64,000 nucleotides of DNA from UBA7672 sp963738625 (GTDB lineage: Bacteria > Pseudomonadota > Alphaproteobacteria > Caulobacterales > Hyphomonadaceae), in contig CAVTXH010000020.1 of the NCBI GenBank assembly GCA_963738625.1, forward strand, positions 744,001 through 808,000, read 5' to 3'. Both the position numbers and the translations under genes were made by a program. The notes beneath the pieces were generated by a model. That model saw only the letters and a list, made by a program, of their open reading frames with translations, ran no database searches and had not been told where the DNA came from. Every line of letters begins with the position of its first letter. The stretch's first letter is position 1. This document shows positions 25,070 to 34,334 of this stretch, piece after piece.

Positions 25070-25322
25070 ACGGCCCAAAGCATTCTGGGGTTTGGTGGGC
25101 CGATACCTGCCGTTCGCCCTGCTCAACGCGAAGGACCGTACATCGCCTCATTGCGGACATTGACCTCAGTCCGGCGCCCGCAGGTCGAGCTTATCGTCCG
25201 GGGGATACCAAAGGTTCGGCCCGCCATTTGATCGAAGATCGGATGCTGGTCCGCACCAATCCCAAGACGTTGCGCGGGCAAGGTAGCCTTCCACGGCCAT
25301 TTCGTCGCCGAATTCTGTGCCG

Positions 25323-25618
25323 TCATCTCTCGTGAGCGATGCGATCAGATGTCCGCTTTGATCGCGACCCTGTGGGTCGGTGATGCCAGCGGCAGGTCGG
25401 CGGCATCGCCCTGCGTCGCGGACTCGCGGCCATCTGCGAACCGAACTTGTTGACCCAGCACCGGACTGTCTCGCGGCTGACCTCAAGCCGCGTTGAGCGA
25501 GCATCTCTTCGACATCGCGAATGCTGAGCGTGAACCTGAAGTAGAGCCACACCGCCAGACGGATGACCTCAGTCGGAAACCTGTGCCGCTTGAAGGAAAT
25601 CGGCCGCATACTCCCCAC
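25323..25618 (-). pseudogene. IS6-family transposase remnant, N-terminal part
   Basis: The first frame gives ISFKRHRFPTEVIRLAVWLY, FRFTLSIRDVEEMLAQRG, the N-terminal helix-turn-helix of IS6/IS26-type transposases. Reading then shifts to another frame for VSRETVRCWVNKFG and the basic AASPRRRAMPPTCRWH, which matches the segment before the first catalytic Asp. After that no DDE core is found; the open frames carry only poorly matching sequence. No terminal inverted repeats were seen. It is a truncated and frameshifted copy lying between tRNA-Arg and the CHASE2 gene. Confidence 0.85.
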
Positions 25619-25743
25619 CTTCGCCTGCTCTGGCGAGCCTGGCAGATACTGGTTAGCGTTAGCCTGTCAGCACCCCCGAGGCTGTCTGCGCAGCGCCAAA
25701 CCACCTGGCACTCGTGGCCCCTCCCGGGCAATCCTCATAAAGC

Positions 25744-28206
25744 TCACCCCCGACGATGCTTGGCATAGGTGGAACCGTTCAAAGGCTGCACATGGCCGAC
25801 TATCGGTGGAGCCGCGCCCCACGCCCGCGAAAATGCCTCCACTGATGACGGGCGCGAGAACAGATATCCTTGGACATAATCGCAACCCATGGCCGCCAGC
25901 AGGATGCGGACTGGCTCGTTCTCCACGCCCTCCGCGACCACAGTCATTCCAAGCGCGTGTGCGAGATCGATGGTGGACTTGAGAATGAGTTGGTGGCGCG
26001 GGCTTGTCGGGCTGTCGCAAACGAGCGATTTGTCGATCTTGAGTTCGTCAGCCTCAAGCTGCTTGAGATAAGACAACGAAGAAAGCCCGGAGCCGTAGTC
26101 ATCTACGGAAACGCCAATGCCGGCCGCTTTCAGAGCGGCGATCGAGGCGATCGCCGCGACTGGATCGGCAATGATTGAGGTCTCGGTGACTTCGACACAA
26201 ATCCTTGCCGCGCTCTGGCGCACGACCTCGATTACGTAGGGGAAAAATTCCGGATCAGAAATCGATCGACCCGAGGCGTTGATCGAAATGGGGATATCGA
26301 TGCCTGCCGCCTGCAGTTGGGCTTGATCGGCAATCGCCTGGCGGAGAGTCCAGCGCGTCAGCGCGTCGATTGCGCCGGTCTCTTCCGCAGTCCGAATGAA
26401 CAGGTCCGGCGAAATGTCTCCATGAACGGGATGATGCCAGCGTAACAAGGCCTCGGCGCCGACGACCCGGCCTTCGCGGATCTCGACCTTGGCTTGATAA
26501 ACAATCGAAAACTGTCCGGCCGCGAGCCCCTTGTGGACGTCCGAAGCAAGCGCCAGCTGCAAACCCGGATCTATCGTTTCCTTCGCGTCGTATGTTACGA
26601 ATCGGCGGTTCTGGATGCGAGCCTGGTCGATGGCGATCGTGGCCTGTTCAAGCATTTTTTCCGGAGTGATTGCACCCGCCTCGTCGAGGGCGATGCCGAC
26701 GCGCACCTGGGTTTCGATTTCCTTGCCATCGAATTCGGCTGTCGTGTCCAGGGATTCAAGCAAGGCGGCGCACGACGCACGCCCCCGGTCCAGATCCGCC
26801 GCAAGGAGAACAACTCCCAGGGTAGAAGTGGAGATGTGAAACACCTGCGCCTGGCCGGACCAAATTCCGATGCGCCGCGCCAGGCTCTGCACCACCTTGT
26901 TTGCGTCCGAATAGCCGATCGCCCCTCGCAGAACCGGAAAGCGCTCGATGCCGATTACCATCGCAATGACAGCTTTGCCCGAAGAGCGTTGCGCGGCGAT
27001 CTGGCGCGCAATGTGTTCGATCAGGGATCTGCGATTGGGAAGCTGCGTCTCGGGGTCGTGCAACGCGACGAAGGACAGGTGTGCTTCCCGCTGGCGGATC
27101 AGCTCGTCGGCCCGGCGGGTCAGTTCACGCCAAACACTCATGATGAGGGAAAGCGTCTGAGCCAGCAGGACAAGCCCCAGGCTGGCGCTGACAGGCGCCA
27201 CCGCCTGCAAGGCAGAGGGGACAAGCAGAACCGCAGACAGAATCGCGCCCTGCCAGACGAACATGCGGCGCAGATCCAGCGGTCCGCGCTTTGGCCATGA
27301 GACAAGGAGCGCCAGAACTGCAAGACTGATTACAATGAGATTACTGGGAGTAAGAAGCGCGCGCGCCTGCAGCAGGCTTTCATAGGCCAGTGCATGCACA
27401 TAGACGCCAGGGGTTGAAGGCTGCACAGGCGTTGTGAACCTGTCGCCAAGTTCGAGCGCCGTTGCGCCGATCAGGATTGTCTTTCCGCGCACGCGTGCGG
27501 GATCAAAGTCACCAGTATAGATGTCCTCAAAGCTTATGCGGTCGATCCGGCTGGCGCGTATGCCGAAGTCGATGAAGAACGGCTCGGTTTTTCCGTATGG
27601 CGCGCCGGCAAGCACCGAAGCCATCGAAGCGCGGTAATATGAAGGATGCTGAAATCCTCGCCAGTAGCGCCGCACGCTGCCATCGGGATCGAGTTCGACA
27701 TTGACTCCCGCTAGAACGGCATCGCGCGAAATCGCGGCGAGCGGGACGGTTTCCTCCCCCGACCCAAGCTGGAGGAACGTCGGCAGCACGATCGATCCAG
27801 GATAGGCGCTGACGGACGCCTGCAGCGCCGTGTCGTCATCACCGCTTGAACGCGCACTGAAGTCGACGTCGAAACCCACGAGACTGGCGCCGGCTCCGAG
27901 CAGATGGCTGATCGCGGTCGCGAAGCGCTCACGCGGCCACGGCCACTCGCCCGCCGCCCTCAGGCTTGGCGCGTCGATTTCCACAACCACGATCCTGGCT
28001 GTCGGATCTCGCTGAATAAGCTGCGCACGCAGCGCCAGGAGCCCATTGTCGAGCGGCGCGAGGGCTCCAAGAAGCTGAACGCAGGCCAGCAGCGCACAGG
28101 CGCCAATCAACAGGCCATGCGCCCGGACGAGCGACATGGCTGCCCCGGCCTTGGGCTGTTTTCCGACAAACCGGGGAAGCCAGGAGATCCTGCGCCGATG
28201 CGGCAT
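25744..28206 (-). CDS. CHASE2-GGDEF(degenerate)-EAL membrane protein
   Basis: 820 residues. After an N-terminal membrane segment comes a periplasmic CHASE2 sensor (about 40-290, with VVVEIDAPSLRAAGEWPWPR and ILIGATALELGDRF), then three more membrane helices (about 290-360). A GGDEF domain (about 380-530) starts PETQLPNRRSL but has STSTLGVVL where GG(D/E)EF belongs, so cyclase activity is unlikely. A C-terminal EAL domain (about 550-790) keeps AEALLRWHHP, ETSIIADP, VDDYGSGLSSL, KIDKSLV, AEGVENE and QGYLFSRP, so c-di-GMP phosphodiesterase activity is likely. It follows the FecR-domain gene by 9 bases. Confidence 0.93.
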   Translation of the reverse strand: MPHRRRISWLPRFVGKQPKAGAAMSLVRAHGLLIGACALLACVQLLGALAPLDNGLLALRAQLIQRDPTARIVVVEIDAPSLRAAGEWPWPRERFATAISHLLGAGASLVGFDVDFSARSSGDDDTALQASVSAYPGSIVLPTFLQLGSGEETVPLAAISRDAVLAGVNVELDPDGSVRRYWRGFQHPSYYRASMASVLAGAPYGKTEPFFIDFGIRASRIDRISFEDIYTGDFDPARVRGKTILIGATALELGDRFTTPVQPSTPGVYVHALAYESLLQARALLTPSNLIVISLAVLALLVSWPKRGPLDLRRMFVWQGAILSAVLLVPSALQAVAPVSASLGLVLLAQTLSLIMSVWRELTRRADELIRQREAHLSFVALHDPETQLPNRRSLIEHIARQIAAQRSSGKAVIAMVIGIERFPVLRGAIGYSDANKVVQSLARRIGIWSGQAQVFHISTSTLGVVLLAADLDRGRASCAALLESLDTTAEFDGKEIETQVRVGIALDEAGAITPEKMLEQATIAIDQARIQNRRFVTYDAKETIDPGLQLALASDVHKGLAAGQFSIVYQAKVEIREGRVVGAEALLRWHHPVHGDISPDLFIRTAEETGAIDALTRWTLRQAIADQAQLQAAGIDIPISINASGRSISDPEFFPYVIEVVRQSAARICVEVTETSIIADPVAAIASIAALKAAGIGVSVDDYGSGLSSLSYLKQLEADELKIDKSLVCDSPTSPRHQLILKSTIDLAHALGMTVVAEGVENEPVRILLAAMGCDYVQGYLFSRPSSVEAFSRAWGAAPPIVGHVQPLNGSTYAKHRRG

Positions 28207-28215
28207 GCTCGCGTT

Positions 28216-29073
28216 TCACTTGTCGCGGCTGGGATGATTCCGCTTTTTCGTCGCGTCGCGGAACACCGCTTTGCCCAAGCGAGCGGCCACGAAGAATGCA
28301 ACCCCGCCAAGGAACGCTGCCAGGACATAACCAAGGTAGTCGAATTCGTTCTTCGCCCCGGATCCGGACCGGTTGGACGCGGCGCTCTCTCGGAATGGCG
28401 ATGCCGCAGAGCCGCCTTGCGCATCCGGGTATCCCGTCGAGGTCAGCGGCGCCGCGCCAGTTGTCCCGCCCGGCGAGGATATCGCGGGGACTTTTGCCGC
28501 GTCTCGTTGCGGGAAGGGGCCGATCACCTTCTTCGGAGCGACCTCCTCGATGCGCACGGCCTGTCCGGTCTGGACATCCTTCGCCTCGTCGCTCCGTTTT
28601 GCCCGCACGTCGACCGTACCCTCTTCGACGGCGACGGTCGTGCCGTCCACTCCAACGGAGACCGTGAAGCTCGTACCTTTCACGATCGCCGCGAGGAGCG
28701 GTGTATCGACGCGGAAATGTGGAGCCTTCCTATGATCCACCTTGAAGAAGATGGAGCCAAGATCCTGCAACACGCCGCTGGTCGCCTTGGGCGTCTTCTC
28801 TGGAATGATCAGGCGGCTGTTGGCTGACATCACCAGAAGCTGAAGACCATTGTCGATCGTGGCGGTGCTGTCAGCACCCGTTGTCACGATCGCTCCCGCG
28901 CCGATGACTTCATTGATCTGCGCTGCGCGCGGCGCTTGTCCGGCAAGGCTCAGTTGTACAAGGCCTTGGCGCGCCGTAAGACGCCACGGATTCTCCTGCG
29001 CGAATGCTGGATTCCCGCTGCCCGTCAGGAAGACCACAAGAATGATTATCGCTGCGGCGATGTTTCTTGGCAT
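28216..29073 (-). CDS. FecR-domain exported protein
   Basis: 285 residues. A signal peptide (IIILVVFLTGSGNPAFA) precedes a FecR domain (about 30-165) with GDVQ-like LTARQGLVQLS, IVTTGADSTATIDNG, and the signature FRVDTPLLAAIVKGTSFTV followed by VEEGTVDVRA. A Ser/Gly/Pro-rich linker leads to one C-terminal membrane helix (LGYVLAAFLGGVAFFVAARL) and a basic tail, so it is anchored at its C-terminus. FecR-CHASE2 gene pairs are recurrent; the FecR protein likely feeds a periplasmic signal to the downstream CHASE2 protein, but this is inference. Confidence 0.9.
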   Translation of the reverse strand: MPRNIAAAIIILVVFLTGSGNPAFAQENPWRLTARQGLVQLSLAGQAPRAAQINEVIGAGAIVTTGADSTATIDNGLQLLVMSANSRLIIPEKTPKATSGVLQDLGSIFFKVDHRKAPHFRVDTPLLAAIVKGTSFTVSVGVDGTTVAVEEGTVDVRAKRSDEAKDVQTGQAVRIEEVAPKKVIGPFPQRDAAKVPAISSPGGTTGAAPLTSTGYPDAQGGSAASPFRESAASNRSGSGAKNEFDYLGYVLAAFLGGVAFFVAARLGKAVFRDATKKRNHPSRDK

Positions 29074-29720
29074 TGGCTTGCCTGCAAGCTTCTAGAAAAG
29101 AAGAGTTATCGATCGCTCCAAGTGTTCTGTATGCCGGTTAAGCAACTCGTAATTTGCGCGGTGACTTTGGGTCATTCGGCTTTCAATCGACGCTAAGCCA
29201 CCAAGAACGAGCAGAATGGCCTCCGACCAGGCCGAGGCACAGGGTCGCGAGGCCATTTTCAGTCCGGGCTCACCGTCCGCTTCGGCCCCTCTCCGGCCAT
29301 ATTTGGCCTCGCGAGTGAATGGCCGGGTCAATCCAATTTCGGTCTTAGCCGTCTGTCGCCCCTTTGCCCGCGAACGTGCCGCCATGCGCCGTCCCCGGCG
29401 CGAGCGACTTGGTGATCCGGAACGCTATCCACCCGCCGTGCACCCTGTTGCCCCGACTCCGGGAACGTGCGCCTATCATGTGCATTCACGAAAACCGGCC
29501 GCAAAACAAAACACGACGAAGCAGCAATTCGCAGGGTTGCTGACTCGTGTCGGAGCCGGCGGCGCAAGCCGCCGGCTTCTGTCGCCAGCGTCTGTCCGTT
29601 GTGTAACCAAATGCCGTCTCGCGCGTTTACCAGATGACGGCCCTGCGTGTTCCGCGAAGGTCAAGTTCGAGGGCGCTTCGCCGCCTCTTTGTTCAGGCCA
29701 TCAGGCGCAAGGAGACACCC
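29074..29720. other. Gene-poor 650-base stretch with one perfect hairpin
   Basis: I see no convincing gene here; the short open frames have biased composition and no family match. A perfect 10-base stem AGCCGGCGGC / GCCGCCGGCT with a GCAA loop lies at 29554-29577 and is followed by TTCTGTCG, weak for a terminator. A GGGAAC at 29460-29465 with CATT 16 bases later resembles a poor EcfG promoter. The stretch may hold the promoter of the gene at 29721 or a small RNA. Confidence 0.4.
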
Positions 29721-30200
29721 ATGGCGGACAGACAATACCCATCGCTGAAATCCGATCACCCGCAGCCGGGCCAGCCGCCTGGCGACAGAATGCGCGCCGA
29801 CTACAACCCGTTCAGCGTCCAAAACGACAACGCCGCCGAAAGCGGCAAAGCCAATTACGGGCAAGGCTATACGCCCGCCAGCTACGACCCCGCCATCCAC
29901 GGCGAGTTCAATTCCCACAAGCCGAACTGGACCGACAGCTTTCCGCACTCCTTCACCGGCTGGGGTCCGCAGACGCCGGACTACGGGCACGACCATCCCG
30001 AGGGCAAGTTCCAGGCAAGCCTGCACTTCGACGATGATTACCTGCTGTGGCGCGCCGAACAGATCCGGAAGTTGGACGAGGACTACATCGCCTGGCGCAA
30101 CGAGCGGCATGCGAGGTTCAACGAAGACTTCAACGCCTGGCGCAGCAGACACTCCGCAGTCGGCGCGCCAGCCGCCGACACGTCCAAGCCGAAAAGCTGA
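29721..30200 (+). CDS. Hypothetical acidic protein with three D(E)D-Y/F-x-x-W-R repeats
   Basis: 159 residues, hydrophilic, no signal or membrane segment. The N-terminal half is rich in Pro, Asn, Tyr and Gly (DYNPFSVQNDN, YTPASYDPAIHGEF). The C-terminal part has three similar units: DDDYLLWRAEQIRKL, DEDYIAWRNERHARF and NEDFNAWRSRHS, each with an acidic pair, an aromatic, and Trp-Arg. Similar repeat tails occur in small alphaproteobacterial proteins of unknown function that also carry SWFGD-like motifs. The start follows AAGGAGACACCC. A terminator-like structure begins 38 bases after the stop. Function unknown. Confidence 0.75.
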   Translation: MADRQYPSLKSDHPQPGQPPGDRMRADYNPFSVQNDNAAESGKANYGQGYTPASYDPAIHGEFNSHKPNWTDSFPHSFTGWGPQTPDYGHDHPEGKFQASLHFDDDYLLWRAEQIRKLDEDYIAWRNERHARFNEDFNAWRSRHSAVGAPAADTSKPKS

Positions 30201-30238
30201 TCAGGACCCGTGGAACGGCGCCAGACCCCGGCGCTGGA

Positions 30239-30289
30239 CGGGAACGTTCCCATCCGGGACGTTCCCGGTTTTCGCTTCTGGCCCGTTTT
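30239..30289 (+). terminator. Terminator-like structure after the repeat protein
   Basis: Arms CGGGAACGT (30239-30247) and ACGTTCCCG (30259-30267) can pair over a 11-base loop and are followed by TTTTCGCTTCT and then runs of T. Two smaller alternatives compete: the self-complementary GGGAACGTTCCC at 30240-30251, and CCGGGA-CGT-TCCCGG at 30254-30268. The position behind the stop at 30200 fits termination. Confidence 0.6.
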
Positions 30290-31088
30290 TCTTTTTGGTC
30301 CGGAGGCGCCGTTCATGGAGGCGATCGCGATGCCGTGCGAAGACTGCCAGCTCGTGCGCAAGGGCGCCCGCAAACATGTGTATGTGAAGGGTGGCGTGGC
30401 GCCGCCTCTCCGCTGACAATGTGAATGCCGCGCTGCGTCAGCGCTCCGCCGGGGCTCGGGACGCCAGTCCAATTGTGGCAGGCGCGCTGCAGGAAGTTGT
30501 GAAAGGCCAGGAGGTGAAGCGCGGCGCCGCTCTCAAGCAGTCGATCAGGGAGCGCCAGCCTCGGTGCGAATGCGCCAGCCGTGGCCCATCCGGCCTATGT
30601 GCGCTCTTTGGTTCATGAGGCATTTACAGGCGAGGCGTTCGATCCCGGGCCGCCGGTCACGGCCCTAAAAGGGCAGGATTAGCCCGCGGCGAAACCGCGC
30701 TGCTGCGCTTGCTCAAACGCGAGGCGCAAAACTGATGTCCCTGCACGGTCAAGGCGCAAGCTGTGTGTCACATACATCACGTCGGGCGATGTACAGCCCC
30801 CGGTTCGTTCAATTGGTGATGAAGGGTGGAGCCAAAGGCCGGATTCTTCTATTATTCTGATTCATGCGTCGGGGTAGTTTGAGAGCAGTCGCCCTCTTCA
30901 ATTCGTCGCGCTGGCGCCGACATTTGAGGAGAGGGTTCCTCATCGCACCACCGGGGTAGCGTCGCCGCACCCTCTACGTGGCGGACGCGCTTCCCCGAAC
31001 GGGTGCAGCCTGCGAGGAGCCGCGGAGGCTTGACAGCGAAGCCGACGCGGGCGGGCCTCTCACGTGCCTCTTGCTGCAGGGAGCTACG
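30290..31088. other. Long region upstream of prkA without a supported gene
   Basis: Nearly 800 bases without a gene I can support. The short frames across 30391-30618 and 30210-30416 have no family signal; the second ends MEAIAMPCEDCQLVRKG but lacks a ribosome binding site. A small inverted repeat GGGC-AGGATTA-GCCC lies near 30670. The AT-richer segment around 30840-30870 is the most likely place for the prkA promoter, but no clear sigma-70, EcfG or sigma-54 motif is seen. Confidence 0.4.
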
Positions 31089-33029
31089 ATGTCGCGCGAT
31101 CTTTTCGACAGCTACACTAAGGCCTTCGAATCCCGTCGCGAGACGGTGATGACGATCGCCGAATACCTCGAAGGCTGCCGGAAGGACCCGCTGATGTACG
31201 CGGGGCCGCACGAGCGCCTGCTGGCCGCGATCGGCGAGCCGGAGATGGTCGACACCTCCAAGGACTCGCGGCTCGGCCGGATCCACTCCAACCGCACCAT
31301 CCGGGTCTATCCGCAGTTCTCCGAATTCTACGGCATGGAAGAGACGATCGAACGCATCGTCGCCTTCTTCCGCCAGGGCGCGCAGGGCCTCGAAGAGAGA
31401 AAGCAGATCCTCTACCTGCTGGGCCCCGTCGGCGGCGGCAAGTCGTCGCTGGCCGAGCGCATCAAGGCGCTGATGGAAGACCAGTACATCTACGTCCTCA
31501 AAGCCGGCGCCGATCTCTCGCCCGTCTTCGAAAGCCCGCTTGCCCTGTTCGATCCGGAGACGCAGGCGGCCCAGCTGCTGAAGGACTACAACATCCCGCG
31601 CCGGCGCCTCACCGGCCTGATGAGCCCGTGGGCGCTGAAACGCCTCGACGAGTTCGGCGGCGACATCACCAAGTTCCGCGTGGCCAAGGTGAAGCCCTCG
31701 CGCCTTCGCCAGGTCGGCATCGCCAAGACCGAGCCGGGCGATGAAAACAACCAGGACGTCTCCTCGCTGGTCGGCAAGGTCGACATCCGCAAGCTGGAGC
31801 TGCACTCCCAGTCGGACCCTGACAGCTACTCCTATTCGGGCGGCCTCAACCGCGCCAACCAGGGCGTTCTCGAATTCGTCGAGATGTTCAAGGCGCCGAT
31901 CAAGATGCTGCACCCCCTGCTGACCGCGACGCAGGAAGGCAACTACGCCGGCTCGGAAAACATCGGCTCGATCCCGTTCACCGGCATCGTCATGGCCCAC
32001 TCGAACGAGGCTGAATGGCGCACGTTCAAGAACAACAAGTCGAACGAGGCCTTCATCGACCGGATCTACGTCATCAAGGTGCCTTATGTGCTGCGGGTCA
32101 CCGAAGAGACCAAGATCTACGAAAAGCTGGTCCATTCCTCGGAGCTTGCCGCCGCTCCGCTGGCGCCGGGCACGCTGGAAATGATGGCCCGCTTCTCGGT
32201 TCTCTCGCGCCTCAAGCCGCACGAGAATTCGAACCTTTTCGCCAAGATGCGCGTCTATGACGGCGAGAGCCTGAAGGAGGTCGATCCCAAGGCCCGCACG
32301 CTGCAGGAGTACAAGGACGCCGCCGGCGTCGACGAGGGCATGGATGGCGTCTCCACCCGATTCGCCTTCAAGGCGCTGTCGGCGACCTTCAACCACGACA
32401 CGGAAGAAGTCGCGGCCGATCCTGTGCACCTGATGTACGTGCTGGAGCAGGCGATCAAGCGCGAGCAGTTCCCGGAAGACACCGAAGGCGCCTATCTGGA
32501 ATTCATCAAGGCCGAACTCGCGCCGCGCTATGCGGAGTTCATCGGCCACGAGATCCAGAAAGCATACCTCGAAAGCTACCACGACTACGGCCAGAACCTG
32601 TTCGACCGCTATGTCGACTATGCCGACGCGTGGATCGAGGACCAGGACTTCAAGGATCCCGACACCGGCCAGCTGCTCGACCGCGAACTCCTCAACCAGG
32701 AGCTCTCGAAGATCGAAAAGCCCGCCGGCATCGCCAACCCGAAGGACTTCCGCAACGAGGTCGTCAAATTCACCCTTCGTGCGCGGGCCAACAACAAGGG
32801 CCGCAATCCGTCCTGGACCAGCTACGAGAAGATCCGCGAAGTCATCGAGCGGCGCATGTTCAGCCAGGTCGAAGACCTGCTGCCGGTGATCTCCTTCGGC
32901 TCGAAGAAGGATAGCGAGAGCGAGAAGAAGCACGACGAGTTCGTGCAGCGCATGGTGGAGCGGGGATACACCGAACGGCAGGTCCGCCGCCTGGTGGAGT
33001 GGTACATGCGGGTCAAGCAGGCCAGCTAG
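31089..33029 (+). CDS. prkA: PrkA (YeaG) serine protein kinase / AAA+ protein
   Basis: 646 residues, the usual length. The N-terminal AAA+ domain has Walker A GPVGGGKSSLAE at about residue 111 and the PrkA-specific AEYLEGCRKDPLMYAGPHERLL; the C-terminal kinase-like domain includes YAEFIGHEIQKAYLESYHDYGQNLFDRYVDYADAW. PrkA responds to starvation and stress; in enterobacteria it is made with YeaH and YcgB. Here prkA, the DUF444 gene and spoVR form one operon. The start at MSRDLFDSYTKAF is preceded by GCAGGGAGCTACG. A 727-codon minus-strand frame opposite is a shadow. Confidence 0.97.
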   Translation: MSRDLFDSYTKAFESRRETVMTIAEYLEGCRKDPLMYAGPHERLLAAIGEPEMVDTSKDSRLGRIHSNRTIRVYPQFSEFYGMEETIERIVAFFRQGAQGLEERKQILYLLGPVGGGKSSLAERIKALMEDQYIYVLKAGADLSPVFESPLALFDPETQAAQLLKDYNIPRRRLTGLMSPWALKRLDEFGGDITKFRVAKVKPSRLRQVGIAKTEPGDENNQDVSSLVGKVDIRKLELHSQSDPDSYSYSGGLNRANQGVLEFVEMFKAPIKMLHPLLTATQEGNYAGSENIGSIPFTGIVMAHSNEAEWRTFKNNKSNEAFIDRIYVIKVPYVLRVTEETKIYEKLVHSSELAAAPLAPGTLEMMARFSVLSRLKPHENSNLFAKMRVYDGESLKEVDPKARTLQEYKDAAGVDEGMDGVSTRFAFKALSATFNHDTEEVAADPVHLMYVLEQAIKREQFPEDTEGAYLEFIKAELAPRYAEFIGHEIQKAYLESYHDYGQNLFDRYVDYADAWIEDQDFKDPDTGQLLDRELLNQELSKIEKPAGIANPKDFRNEVVKFTLRARANNKGRNPSWTSYEKIREVIERRMFSQVEDLLPVISFGSKKDSESEKKHDEFVQRMVERGYTERQVRRLVEWYMRVKQAS

Positions 33030-33041
33030 GCACACACAAAA

Positions 33042-34334
33042 ATGAACATCATCGACCGCCGTCGAGACCCCGGAGGAAAATCGCTGGCGAACCGCCAGCG
33101 ATTCATCCGGCGCGCCCGCGCCCTGGTCCGGCGCGCGGTGCGCGAGGCTTCGGCCAAGCGCTCGATCAAGGATGTCGAGAAGGGCGGCGACATCGTCGTC
33201 CCTGCGGATGGCGTGCGCGAACCCACTCTTCGCCGCGGCGGCGTCGGCGGCAGGCGCGAATACGTGCTCCCCGGAAACAAGAAGTACGTTGAAGGCGACG
33301 CCATCGCCCGTCCCGACGAAGAGGGCGGCGGCTCCGGCGCCTCCGACGGCGGGGAGGGCGAAGACGATTTCCGTTTCGCCCTGTCCGACGAGGAATTCCT
33401 CGACCTCTTTCTCGAAGACCTCGAACTGCCCGATCTCGCCAAGCGCCAGGTGATGGGCGTCGAGGAGACCCAGCCGGTAAGGGCGGGCTATCGCTCCTCA
33501 GGCCCGCCGGCCTCGCTCTCCGTCACCCGCACCATGCGCAATTCGCTGTCGCGCCGCGTCGCCATGGGTCGCCCCAAGGTCGAGGAAATCGAAGCCATCG
33601 AGGCCGAGATCGCGAAGCTCGACGACGAAGGCGGCCATGACGGGAAAGTGGCCGCGCTCCGCGAGGAGCTCGCCCGCAAGCAGCGCAAGATGCGCCTCGT
33701 CCCCTTCATCGATCCATTCGACGTGCGCTATCGCCGCTACGACCAGGTCCCGAAGCCCGTCGCGCGCGCCGTGATGTTCTGCCTGATGGACGTCTCCGGT
33801 TCGATGGACGAGCACATGAAGGACCTCGCCAAGCGGTTCTACTCGCTGCTCTACCTGTTCCTGAAGCGGCGCTACAAACGCGTCGACGTCGTCTTCATCC
33901 GCCACACGCACGAGGCCAAGGAAGTCGACGAGGACACCTTCTTCCACAGCCGCGAGTCCGGCGGCACCGTCGTCTCCACCGCGCTGGAGGAGATGCTGCG
34001 CATCGTCCACGATCGCTATCCGGCCAACCAGTGGAACATCTACGCCGCGCAGGCTTCGGACGGCGACAACCTGCCGATGGACAACTCCAACACCATCAAC
34101 CTGCTTAAGACCGGCATCCTGCCGCTGTGCCAGTACTACGCCTATCTCGAAGTCGGCCACGCCAAGGACGACAATGGCGGCGAGGCCAGCTCCCTGTGGC
34201 GCGCCTACGAGCTGGTGGCCGGCGGCGAGGAGCGGCTGGCGATGCGCAAAGTCAGCCACCGCCGCGACATCTATCCGGTGTTCCGCGACCTCTTCGAGAA
34301 GTCCGACGCCAAGGCGGGAGCAGCTTACCGATGA
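33042..34334 (+). CDS. YeaH/YhbH family (DUF444) VWA-domain protein
   Basis: 430 residues. The N-terminus IIDRRRDPGGKSLANRQRFIRRAR is the family hallmark, followed by a basic-then-acidic linker. A von Willebrand A-type domain carries the MIDAS motif DVSGSMDEHMKD at about residue 250, then FIRHTHEAKEVDEDTFFHSRESGGT and the final VSHRRDIYPVFRDLFEK. Partner of PrkA in the conserved stress operon. Its stop overlaps the spoVR start (ATGA). Confidence 0.95.
   Translation: MNIIDRRRDPGGKSLANRQRFIRRARALVRRAVREASAKRSIKDVEKGGDIVVPADGVREPTLRRGGVGGRREYVLPGNKKYVEGDAIARPDEEGGGSGASDGGEGEDDFRFALSDEEFLDLFLEDLELPDLAKRQVMGVEETQPVRAGYRSSGPPASLSVTRTMRNSLSRRVAMGRPKVEEIEAIEAEIAKLDDEGGHDGKVAALREELARKQRKMRLVPFIDPFDVRYRRYDQVPKPVARAVMFCLMDVSGSMDEHMKDLAKRFYSLLYLFLKRRYKRVDVVFIRHTHEAKEVDEDTFFHSRESGGTVVSTALEEMLRIVHDRYPANQWNIYAAQASDGDNLPMDNSNTINLLKTGILPLCQYYAYLEVGHAKDDNGGEASSLWRAYELVAGGEERLAMRKVSHRRDIYPVFRDLFEKSDAKAGAAYR

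Noticed and set aside
29092..29385. Minus-strand 97-codon frame upstream of the FecR gene
   Set aside because: Biased composition, no signal or motif, and it covers the likely FecR promoter.
30239..30268. GGGAAC-CGTT pair as an EcfG promoter
   Set aside because: The spacer is 14 bases, not 16-17, and the bases form the arms of a terminator-like hairpin.
30210..30416. Small open frame after the repeat protein, ending near MPCEDCQLVRKG
   Set aside because: It spans the terminator-like structure, lacks a ribosome site and has no family similarity; the Cys pair alone is not enough.
30852..33035. 727-codon open frame on the minus strand opposite prkA
   Set aside because: It mirrors the codon-position GC bias of prkA and has no family features; prkA on the plus strand is unmistakable.
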